Source: Paraburkholderia sabiae (GTDB lineage: Bacteria > Pseudomonadota > Gammaproteobacteria > Burkholderiales > Burkholderiaceae). Taken from it: DNA of 64,000 nt. Made by a program: the position numbers and the translations under genes. The DNA is taken from positions 3,596,001-3,660,000 of the forward strand of contig NZ_CP125295.1 in assembly GCF_030412785.1 (NCBI RefSeq). Reading direction: 5' to 3'. Positions within the stretch are counted from its first letter, which is position 1; every line of letters begins with the position of its first letter. Under the pieces are notes generated by a model. It worked only from the letters and a program-made list of their open reading frames with translations, searched no databases and was not told the DNA's origin. This document shows positions 57,320 through 64,000 of this stretch, piece after piece.

Positions 57320-59602
57320 ATGACAGCTGACCGGACCGATTCCGTCGACGCGAACGCTCCCGATGAGCGCGCCGCCGACGCGCGGCCCGACGAAGCGCTC
57401 TTTCCCGCCGTTCCCGAACAGAATTTCGCCGTCCGCCGCATGACGCTGATCGCGTTGCTGGTCGCGGCCGTCGTGGTGCCGTGCGTGTTCGTCGCGGCGA
57501 TGGCGTTCAGCGATCTGCGCACGCGCGAAGCCGACGCCACCGATGCCACGCTGCGCACCGTGCGCGTCGCGGAAGAGCACGCGCTGAAAGTGTTCGACAT
57601 GAACGAAGCGCTCGACGCGCGCGTCGTCGACCTCGTGCAAGGACTCGACGACAACGGCATCCGCGAACGCGAAGACGCCATCCACGAGAAGCTGCAGACC
57701 ATGGGCGGCGGCTATCCGCAGGTCGCGGCCGTCTCGATTTTCGGGCGCGACGGCGCGTTGCTCGCCAGCAGCCGTTTCTATCCGGCGCCCGCCATATCGA
57801 TCGACCAGCGTGAAGATTTCGTCGGCATTCGTGACGGCCGGGTGCTCGAGCAGGTATCGAAAGTGATGGTCGGGCATGTCGCGGGCGAGATCGTGTTCAA
57901 CACAGGCGTCGCGCGGCGCGGCGACGACGGCTCGTTTGCCGGCATGGTGTCGGTGGCGCTGCGGCCCAGCTACTTCGCGGCGTTTTATCGCGAGTTGCTG
58001 GGCGGAACCGGCGCGCCGATGACGATGGCCCTGACGCGCTCCGACGCCGCCGTGCTCGCGCGCTTTCCCATCGGTCCGCCGTCGAAGGCCGAAGAGCCCA
58101 TTCGCCACAACGCGTACACCGACGCACTCGCGGAAGGCCGCCGCGCAGGCGTCGTGCGGGTGCGTTCGACTGTCGACGGCGAACGTCTGATCGTCGCGTT
58201 CCGTCGCGTCGGTTCGTATCCCGTGTATGTGACGGTCGGCTATCGCACGTCGGCGATCTGGGCCGCGTGGTATCGCCATCTGAGCGTGCTGATTTTGTCG
58301 ACGTTCGTGCCGTCGATCGTGCTGTGGTGCGTGATCTGGCTGTCGCTCAAACGCCTCGGCGCCGAAGAGGAGGCGTGGGAGCGCTGGCAGGCGGAGGCGT
58401 CGATGCGGCGTTCGATCGAATCCGCGTACCGGCAGTCTCGCAAGATGGAAGCGCTCGGCAATCTCGTCGGCAGCGTCGCGCACGACTTCAACAACCTGCT
58501 GATGATCGTCTCGGCCAACGTGCAGATCGTGCGGCGTCGCGGCGCGGCGTCGTTCGATCGCGAACTGTCCGCCGTCGAGCGCGCGCTCAAGAGCGGACAG
58601 TCGCTCACGCGCCAGTTGCTCGGCGTGGCGCGCAAGCAGCCGCTGCGCAACGAAACGCTCGACGTCGAGCGCTGGCTGCCCGGCTGCCGCGATCTGCTGC
58701 GCGCTTCGCTCGGCGCGAAGGTCGCGCTCGTGATGGATGTCGGCACGGGCCTGTGGCCGATGCAGGTCGACGTCGCCGAACTGGAACTGGCGCTGATCAA
58801 CGTGGCCGTCAACGCCCGCGACGCGATGCCGAACGGCGGCCGCTACACGGTGCGCGCGAACAACGTGAGCTTCCGGCACGAAGACGGCTTTCCGATCACG
58901 GGCGACTTCGTGCAGCTTTCGCTCGAAGACACGGGCGTCGGGATGCCGCCCGAAGTGCTGTCGCGTGCGTTCGAGCCGCTTTTCACGACCAAGCCGAAGG
59001 GCATGGGCACGGGTCTCGGGCTGCCGCAGGTGTTCGCGTTCTGCGAGCGCTCGGGCGGACTCGCCGCGATCGACAGCGCGATCGGCGCGGGCACGTCGGT
59101 GCGGCTCTATCTGCCGCGCGCGACGCAGGCGCCGGAAATCGAGCGGGCCGCCGAACCCGTCGCCGAGGAAGCGGACGCGCCGCATGGCTTGCGCATCCTG
59201 CTCGTCGAGGACAACGACGAGGTCGCGGCCGGCACGGAAGCGCTGCTGCAGATGATGGGCCACGACGTCACGTGCGTCTTCAACGCGGACACGGCGATGG
59301 AACGCTTCGACGCGGCGCACGCGCGGCAGAAAGACACGGGCGAACCCCTGCCGTTCGATCTCGTGATTTCCGACATCCACATGCCGGGCAAGTTGAACGG
59401 CATCGATCTGGCGGAGCGCGTGCAGTCGTTCGAAACCAAGCTGCCCGTCATTCTCGTCACCGGTTATGCGGAAGAACTGGAGCGCGCACGTCACGTCGAC
59501 GCACGCGTGTTGTCGAAGCCGTTCGATATCGCGCTGCTCGACAAATTCCTGCAGACATTGCAGCGCGACCTCGCGCATCCGCCGACGCATCCCGCCAGTT
59601 GA
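57320..59602 (+). CDS. Hybrid sensor histidine kinase with receiver domain
   Basis: This 760-residue protein has two membrane helices (about 41-64 and 305-328) around a dCache/PDC-type periplasmic sensor. HisKA follows with H388 in S-V-A-H-D-F-N-N-L-L. The ATP-binding N, G1 and G2 boxes are N-A-R-D-A-M, D-T-G-V-G-M and G-T-G-L-G-L-P. The C-terminal receiver has D685 in V-I-S-D-I-H-M-P-G. It is divergent from the CheY operon. It lacks an HPt domain, so it could pass phosphate to an external partner. The ribosome site at the ATG is poor; a later start cannot be excluded. Confidence 0.93.
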   Translation: MTADRTDSVDANAPDERAADARPDEALFPAVPEQNFAVRRMTLIALLVAAVVVPCVFVAAMAFSDLRTREADATDATLRTVRVAEEHALKVFDMNEALDARVVDLVQGLDDNGIREREDAIHEKLQTMGGGYPQVAAVSIFGRDGALLASSRFYPAPAISIDQREDFVGIRDGRVLEQVSKVMVGHVAGEIVFNTGVARRGDDGSFAGMVSVALRPSYFAAFYRELLGGTGAPMTMALTRSDAAVLARFPIGPPSKAEEPIRHNAYTDALAEGRRAGVVRVRSTVDGERLIVAFRRVGSYPVYVTVGYRTSAIWAAWYRHLSVLILSTFVPSIVLWCVIWLSLKRLGAEEEAWERWQAEASMRRSIESAYRQSRKMEALGNLVGSVAHDFNNLLMIVSANVQIVRRRGAASFDRELSAVERALKSGQSLTRQLLGVARKQPLRNETLDVERWLPGCRDLLRASLGAKVALVMDVGTGLWPMQVDVAELELALINVAVNARDAMPNGGRYTVRANNVSFRHEDGFPITGDFVQLSLEDTGVGMPPEVLSRAFEPLFTTKPKGMGTGLGLPQVFAFCERSGGLAAIDSAIGAGTSVRLYLPRATQAPEIERAAEPVAEEADAPHGLRILLVEDNDEVAAGTEALLQMMGHDVTCVFNADTAMERFDAAHARQKDTGEPLPFDLVISDIHMPGKLNGIDLAERVQSFETKLPVILVTGYAEELERARHVDARVLSKPFDIALLDKFLQTLQRDLAHPPTHPAS

Positions 59603-59818
59603 GCGGCCATTGCCGGGGATTACCGGCCATTTGTAAAAGCGCGCCACACGGCAGCCGCGCTTGCCGACGCGACGGCTCGAACGCCGTCGCGGTCGCCCGT
59701 TTCCGGACTTTCCCGCAAGCCAACGCATGCGCAACCCGGCATGATCGTTGCGGGTTTCTGTGTATCGAGAACGCAGCGGCACGCCGCCGCATTCGCCCAG
59801 AAAGCCACGGAGACAGAC

Positions 59819-60877
59819 ATGCGACACACCGTGATTGGTCTTTTCGACACCTACGCGCAGGCCGAAGGCGCGCGCAACACGCTCGTGCAGACCGGCTTCG
59901 CACCCAGCGACATCGAGCTGCAGGCGAACCCCGAAACGCCCGCCGACGCAGCCGCCACGCATTCTCCCGGCGTCATTGCCAATATCGAACGGTTTCTGTC
60001 GAGCCTGTTCACGGCGTCCGGCCCGACTGCGCCTGAAGCCGAGCGATATACGGAAGCCGTGCGGCGCGGCGCCGTGCTCGTGGCCGTGAACGCGGCAAGC
60101 GAATCGCATGCGGAACTCGCGCGTAACGCGTTGAACAGTCTCGGCGCGCTCGAAGTGAGCGAGCGTGCGCCGGACGTCGAGGCGCGCACGGCCGAAACGC
60201 GGCGCGAGCACTCGGTGCTCGATGAGCTTGGCATCGGCACGCCGGCCGCCGCGATACCAACGGCTCCGCAACCGTCGAGCGATGCGCTGCTTGCCGAGGA
60301 AGAGGCTCGCAAGCGCGCGCATCTGGATGCGCTGCACGGTGTGCCGCCCGTCGACGAGACGTCGGCGGAAGCGCTTGCCGCCGCGAGCGCGCCGGGCGCC
60401 GGCGCGGTGATGCGGCCGGATCTGCCGCCGGAGGAACCAGGACAGCCGGCATCGGCGGCGCCTGATTACGGCGTGCCGACACAGCCTTCGGCGACTCCGG
60501 CGGCTGGCGCGATCGCGTCGGCGGGCATCGCCGGATCAGGCGCGGTGATGACGCCCGACACAGCTGCTCCCGCGCGCGCGATGCCGCAACAGGTGCCGGA
60601 CGAATTCCTCGAATACGAAGAGGACTTCCGCGGTCACTATGAAGCGGAGTACGCGCACGAAGGCCTGCGCTATGACGAGTACGTGCCCGCGTATCACTAT
60701 GGCGCGGCGATGGCGCGCGAGATTCGTTATCAGGACAGGTCGTGGGACGAGGTCGAGCCCGAAGTGCGGCTGGACTGGGAACGGGATCAGGCGGCTGTGG
60801 GCAGTTGGGAACGCTTCAAGGCTGCCGTGCGGCAGGGATGGGATCGGGTGACGGGACATCCGGATGATCGCCCATAG
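59819..60877 (+). CDS. Stress-type protein with conserved C-terminal domain
   Basis: This 352-residue protein starts MRHTVIGLFDTYAQAEGARN. Its N-terminal 110 residues resemble the general-stress-protein 17M domain (G-L-F-D-T-Y-A-Q-A, G-A-V-L-V-A-V-N). The middle is low-complexity and contains G-A-G-A-V-M-R-P-D and G-S-G-A-V-M-T-P-D. The C-terminal 90 residues carry the conserved F-R-G-H-Y and R-S-W-D-E-V-E-P-E-V-R stretch and W-E-R-F-K-A-A-V-R-Q-G-W-D. No signal peptide. Function unknown; GGAG precedes the ATG. Confidence 0.8.
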   Translation: MRHTVIGLFDTYAQAEGARNTLVQTGFAPSDIELQANPETPADAAATHSPGVIANIERFLSSLFTASGPTAPEAERYTEAVRRGAVLVAVNAASESHAELARNALNSLGALEVSERAPDVEARTAETRREHSVLDELGIGTPAAAIPTAPQPSSDALLAEEEARKRAHLDALHGVPPVDETSAEALAAASAPGAGAVMRPDLPPEEPGQPASAAPDYGVPTQPSATPAAGAIASAGIAGSGAVMTPDTAAPARAMPQQVPDEFLEYEEDFRGHYEAEYAHEGLRYDEYVPAYHYGAAMAREIRYQDRSWDEVEPEVRLDWERDQAAVGSWERFKAAVRQGWDRVTGHPDDRP

Positions 60878-60935
60878 CGTTGGTGATGACGCGGCGCCTG
60901 GAATCGGACGCCGCGTTGGCTAACGATGTCGATCT

Positions 60936-61487
60936 TTAACCGACGTGCCGCTTCACCCAATCCACATAGCGATCGACGAATTTCTGCAGGAATTTGCGCG
61001 TGTCGTCATTGGCAATGTTGCCGTTCTCGTCGATCTGGCCAGCCGCATGCTTGATGAACATCTCAGGCTGGCTGAGCGTCGCGACATCGAGGTAGGCCAG
61101 CACGTTGCGCAGATGCTGTTGCGCGAGCGCGGTGCCCGTTGCGCCCGGCGACGTGCCGATCACGGCGCCCGGTTTGCCGCCCCAGACACTGTGACCCCAA
61201 GGGCGCGAACCCCAATCGAGCGCATTTTTCAACACGCCGGGCATGGAGCGGTTGTATTCAGGGGTCACGAACAGCAGGCCGTTCGCGGCCTGGATCTTCT
61301 GCTTAAAGTTGCGCGCGACTTCTGGGAAGTCGTCGTCGTAGTCCTGGCTGTAGAGCGGGAGAGAACCGATGTCGAGAAACTCGAACGAAAAATCCGAAGG
61401 CGCGAGGGAAATCAACGCCTTTGCCAACTGGCGGTTGGTCGAGTCGCGGCGCAAGCTGCCGACGACGACTGCAATGTGATAGGACAT
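60936..61487 (-). CDS. NADPH-dependent FMN reductase-like protein
   Basis: This 183-residue flavodoxin-fold protein has V-V-G-S-L-R-R-D-S-T-N-R-Q-L-A for phosphate binding and T-P-E-Y-N-R-S-M-P-G-V-L-K-N-A-L-D-W. This is the ChrR/YieF-type NAD(P)H-dependent FMN reductase family, active on quinones, azo compounds or chromate. The ATG at 61487 is preceded by GAAGGAAG. Cytoplasmic. It stands alone on the minus strand. Confidence 0.9.
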   Translation of the reverse strand: MSYHIAVVVGSLRRDSTNRQLAKALISLAPSDFSFEFLDIGSLPLYSQDYDDDFPEVARNFKQKIQAANGLLFVTPEYNRSMPGVLKNALDWGSRPWGHSVWGGKPGAVIGTSPGATGTALAQQHLRNVLAYLDVATLSQPEMFIKHAAGQIDENGNIANDDTRKFLQKFVDRYVDWVKRHVG

Positions 61488-61608
61488 GTCTTCCTTCCTC
61501 GGTTGGCGCGATAGCGCGAAAAGGGGGTGCGACCTGTGAATCATAGCGGTCGATGCCATGTCGTGCCGCGCAGATCTCCGCCCCGGATATGACGGTTTTC
61601 TGACGGCC

Positions 61609-61778
61609 GGTGGATAACTGGAGGGTCCGAAAAGTTATCCACAGATTTTCTGGATAACCCTGTGGATAGGTCGAACCTTTGCCTTATCAATCAAGCGCAT
61701 CATCGGGCTGTCGCCTGATGCAACAAACGGCGCGCGACATCGCTTGCCGTTACAGCTTTCGGTTGAACTTGTGGAAAA
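61609..61778. other. Cluster of DnaA-box-like sequences
   Basis: Within about 170 bases are TTATCCACA (61635-61643, plus strand, perfect) and TTTTCCACA (61770-61778, minus strand, fits TTWTNCACA). Two one-mismatch boxes lie at 61609-61617 and 61661-61669 (minus strand), and a weaker TGGATAA lies near 61651. GTGGATAAC (61610-61618) and GTTATCCAC (61634-61642) are an inverted pair. The stretch between the FMN reductase and the 68-residue gene has no coding frame. Its role, if any, in DnaA binding is not shown. Confidence 0.5.
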
Positions 61779-61864
61779 GCGGATTTTCGAACTATTGAGA
61801 GTCGCCTTATCGCTGCAAGGCGCCAAGGCGAGAACCGTTGAGAAACGATCGGGAGGAATAGATC

Positions 61865-62071
61865 ATGAGTTTGGATCACTCAGGCAAATCGCATGACGAA
61901 GCGTTCGCTGTAAAAAAGCAGCACAAACCGCGCTCGTTGGAACAGCCGGGCGGCGAGATGGCCGTAGAAGGCACACAGGCAGACGAAACCCATAGTTGCG
62001 GCGAACTTTCCGAACGCGGCAAACAGGTGTGGCGCACGGGAAGTGGGCTCGATGGTGGTGGCAAGACTTGA
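61865..62071 (+). CDS. Small hydrophilic protein, 68 residues
   Basis: It begins MSLDHSGKSHDEAFAVKKQH. It is rich in K, E, G and S, with one cysteine (H-S-C-G-E) and no signal peptide or helix. GGGAGG lies 8 bases before the ATG and an intrinsic terminator follows, which supports a real gene. I know no named family, although its composition recalls stress-related disordered proteins. Confidence 0.7.
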   Translation: MSLDHSGKSHDEAFAVKKQHKPRSLEQPGGEMAVEGTQADETHSCGELSERGKQVWRTGSGLDGGGKT

Positions 62072-62096
62072 GCGCGGTTCTGCGTGCGACATCATG

Positions 62097-62126
62097 AAAA
62101 AGGGCGCTTGCGGCGCCCTTTTTTTG
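62097..62126 (+). terminator. Intrinsic terminator after the 68-residue gene
   Basis: AAAAAGGGCGC (62097-62107) and GCGCCCTTTTT (62113-62123) pair around TTGCG, with further T residues. It also faces the convergent DUF1272 gene. Confidence 0.88.
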
Positions 62127-62154
62127 TTTGGCTGGCGTTGGTCGCTGTTGCCGA

Positions 62155-62445
62155 TTAGCGCTCTGCCGGCGCAGTGTTCCGATAGCGCGCTAGATAGTCG
62201 CCGTGTGCGACTTCGTCCACGCCGACGGGATGCCGTTCAGACGACGCCGGATGTTTCCCTAGCATCGCCGCAGGACGAATTGGACGATGTTGGAAGTTTC
62301 CTCCGCAGTTGGGACAGACGTTCCGCAGAGCGGTGAGTGCACACTCCTCGCAAAACGTACATTCGAAGCTGCAGATCATTGCATCGCTGGCGTTCGCCGG
62401 CAGTGACTTGCCACATCCTTCACATGACGGCCTGAGTTCGAGCAT
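62155..62445 (-). CDS. DUF1272 zinc-ribbon-like protein
   Basis: This 96-residue protein starts MLELRPSCEGCGKSLP. It has several cysteine pairs (C-E-G-C, C-S-F-E-C-T-F-C-E-E-C and C-P-N-C-G-G-N-F), matching DUF1272, a predicted zinc-binding protein. GGGAG lies 7 bases before the ATG at 62445; a much longer in-frame start would be implausible. Cytoplasmic. Function unknown. Confidence 0.88.
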   Translation of the reverse strand: MLELRPSCEGCGKSLPANASDAMICSFECTFCEECALTALRNVCPNCGGNFQHRPIRPAAMLGKHPASSERHPVGVDEVAHGDYLARYRNTAPAER

Positions 62446-62678
62446 TTGCGGTCTCCCAAATCGATTCGATTGTCGGAAGTGTAGGGAGATCGATCGAGGC
62501 GAAAAGGTCAGCCTCGCGTCAATTCCTGCCAGCGCGTCTGCCAGGGAGCAAATCGGTCGATCTCCGAGACGAGTGATTTGCTTATGCGAATTTATCGGTT
62601 CGTGCCGATTGGCGACCGGCTTATCGTTGAGCGCAATCGGTCCATGTCGCGTCCGTTTTCGCTGTATCGAATCCGTCC

Positions 62679-63644
62679 ATGTCTCAGACTCGCTCGTTCT
62701 CACGTCGAACTTTCCTGGCCGGAGCCGGCGCACTCCTGGCTTCGACCGCACTTCCTTCATTCGCCGATAACCGTGCAAAAGAAATCCGCATCGGTTATCA
62801 AAAGGCCGCGAGCACACTCGTGTTATTGAAGGCACACGGAACGCTCGAAAAGCGCTTCGCGCCGCAGGGCGTCAATGTGAAATGGACGGAATTCCCGGCC
62901 GGTCCACAACTGCTCGAAGGACTGAATGTGGGTTCGATCGATTTCGGCTACGTCGGGGAAGCGCCGCCCGTGATCGCGCAAGCCGCCGGTGCCAACTTCG
63001 TCTACACCGCGTACGAGATTCCGACGCCGCAAGCCGAGGGCATCCTCGTCCACCGCGATGCGCCGATCCAATCGGTTGCGGATCTGAAGGGCAAGCGCGT
63101 GGCGTTCAACAAGGGCTCCGACGTTCACTGGTTTCTGGTCGCCGCGTTGCAAAAGGCCGGAGTGAAATACAGCGATATCCAACCTGTTTTCTTGCCACCC
63201 GCCGATGCGCGCGCAGCATTCGAACGCGGTGCAATCGACGCATGGGCTATTTGGGATCCGTTTCTCGAAGCCGCCAAGCGACAATCGAATGCGAGACTTT
63301 TGACTGACGGCACAGGCATCGTCAGTCACCATCAGTTCTTCCTCAGCGCGCGATCCTTTGCGCAGCAGAATGGTGAATTAGTCGATGCTGTCGTGACCGA
63401 AGTTGGGAAGGAAGGTGCGTGGGTTCGCGAGCACTATGCGGAGGCCGCGGCGCAGCTGGCGCCGATTCAGGGACTCGACGCGAACGTGATCGAAGCGGGC
63501 CTTCGACACTATGCACACGTCTACAAGCCGATCGACGCCGGTGTGCTCGCCGAGCAGCAGAAGATCGCCGACACGTTCACTGAACTCCGCATCATTCCGA
63601 CGAAGATCGTGACGAAGGAAGCGGTTCTCGGCGCGAAGGCTTAA
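62679..63644 (+). CDS. ssuA: Aliphatic sulfonate/nitrate-type ABC substrate-binding protein (SsuA-like)
   Basis: This 321-residue protein has a Tat-like leader (S-R-R-T-F-L-A-G-A-G). SsuA-type blocks are I-R-I-G-Y-Q-K-A-A-S-T-L-V-L-L-K, V-K-W-T-E-F-P-A-G-P-Q-L-L-E-G-L, S-I-D-F-G-Y-V-G-E-A-P-P and A-I-D-A-W-A-I-W-D-P-F. It should bind alkanesulfonates in the periplasm for the SsuBC transporter. No permease, ATPase or monooxygenase gene is next to it, so the symbol is by homology only. Confidence 0.87.
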   Translation: MSQTRSFSRRTFLAGAGALLASTALPSFADNRAKEIRIGYQKAASTLVLLKAHGTLEKRFAPQGVNVKWTEFPAGPQLLEGLNVGSIDFGYVGEAPPVIAQAAGANFVYTAYEIPTPQAEGILVHRDAPIQSVADLKGKRVAFNKGSDVHWFLVAALQKAGVKYSDIQPVFLPPADARAAFERGAIDAWAIWDPFLEAAKRQSNARLLTDGTGIVSHHQFFLSARSFAQQNGELVDAVVTEVGKEGAWVREHYAEAAAQLAPIQGLDANVIEAGLRHYAHVYKPIDAGVLAEQQKIADTFTELRIIPTKIVTKEAVLGAKA

Positions 63645-63705
63645 ATGTCTTTTCTTGGGGGGCGTGCGCGCGATGATGGTACTTCGTCGCGCGCATCGCT
63701 CGCTC

Positions 63706-64000
63706 CTAACTCGCCTGGTCGGCGAACAGGGCTTTAACGTTCTCCGGCGGCCGGCCGATGACGGCACGCCCATCTCGTACGACGATCGGACGTTGAAGCA
63801 GAATAGGATTCGCGGCAATCGCTTCGTATAACTGACCGTCGCTCAATGTCGTGTCAGCAAGCCCCAGTTCCTTGTAGATCGATTCCGAGTCCCGGATCAT
63901 CTCGCGCACGGAACACCCCAGCATCCGGTTCAGTTCCTTGAGTTGTGCCACCGACAGCGGCGTACGAAGGTACTCGATGATCTCGACAGGTTCGTTCGAC
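63706..64000 (-). CDS. arsC: ArsC-family reductase, 5' end cut by window edge
   Basis: The visible 98 codons include Y-L-R-T-P-L-S-V-A-Q-L, L-G-L-A-D-T-T-L-S-D and I-L-L-Q-R-P-I-V-V-R-D-G-R-A-V-I-G-R-P-P. The R-P-I-V arginine block and the upstream Y-L-x-T-P are typical of the ArsC/Spx arsenate-reductase-like fold. The N-terminal half, including the catalytic cysteine, lies outside the window. Whether it reduces arsenate cannot be judged. Confidence 0.85.
   Translation of the reverse strand, partial: SNEPVEIIEYLRTPLSVAQLKELNRMLGCSVREMIRDSESIYKELGLADTTLSDGQLYEAIAANPILLQRPIVVRDGRAVIGRPPENVKALFADQAS

Noticed and set aside
57275..60337. 1020-codon open frame on the minus strand
   Set aside because: It is the antisense shadow of the histidine kinase and stress-protein genes: Arg/His/Ala-rich, without motifs or ribosome site. 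High GC makes such frames common.
61609..61778. Chromosomal replication origin
   Set aside because: DnaA-like boxes alone are not enough: no dnaA, dnaN, parAB or rep gene and no clear AT-rich unwinding element nearby.
62760..62775. GCCGATAA, a sigma-28 -10 match
   Set aside because: Inside the ssuA coding region and without a -35 at N11 distance.
1..64000. CRISPR array, prophage or insertion sequence
   Set aside because: No direct repeat-spacer pattern, transposase, integrase or phage structural gene was found on either strand.

Overview
The window looks like part of a chromosome from Burkholderia sensu lato (Paraburkholderia/Caballeronia type). It is GC-rich, has short intergenic gaps, carries a Burkholderia-style OmpC-family porin, and encodes a bacteriohopanoid pathway with the HpnA/B/D/E/F/G/H/M/N genes. 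Genus and species are inferred from gene content, not measured. I see no insertion sequence, prophage, integrase, CRISPR array, rRNA or tRNA.

Left part (1-36 kb): a MazEF-like toxin-antitoxin pair cut by the window edge, with a clear promoter/operator; two VOC proteins behind an ECF42-type promoter; an ECF sigma / anti-sigma / periplasmic sensor operon running into DUF1800 and Tat-exported DUF1501 genes, flanked on both sides by YXWV-repeat exported proteins; an AraC regulator, DUF1330, DUF429 and an MDR oxidoreductase; an ECF42 sigma factor with its YCII and VOC partners; a porin behind a long AT-rich leader; a Rieske oxygenase; a cytochrome b561-glycosyltransferase pair; a YhaJ-like LysR gene divergent from a glutathionyl-hydroquinone reductase; DAHP synthase; a MocR regulator divergent from an acetyltransferase; a rubrerythrin / CCG Fe-S protein / DUF3501 oxidative-stress module; and a secreted nuclease overlapping a small acidic protein.

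Middle part (36-54 kb): a lone ergothioneine methyltransferase (EgtD), then a hopanoid island of about 16 kb. hpnA, hpnB (overlapping a lytic transglycosylase), ispH-hpnH, hpnM, hpnN-mlaA and a tightly overlapped hpnD-hpnE-shc-hpnG operon occur in several orientations. Together they cover squalene synthesis (without hpnC in the window), cyclisation, side-chain addition and, by inference, transport of hopanoids to the outer membrane.

Right part (54-64 kb): a signalling operon (CheY-like receiver, CheC-like phosphatase, PAS-GGDEF diguanylate cyclase) behind a near-consensus flagellar sigma-28 promoter, divergent from a hybrid histidine kinase; a stress-type protein; an FMN reductase; a cluster of DnaA-box-like sequences; a 68-residue hydrophilic protein; a DUF1272 zinc-ribbon protein; an orphan sulfonate-binding protein; and a truncated ArsC-family reductase.

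The least expected signals are regulatory: two nearly identical ECF42-type promoters 11 kb apart, the sigma-28 promoter before the CheY-CheC-GGDEF operon, the MazE operator, a CTAGG-repeat promoter and the DnaA-box cluster.
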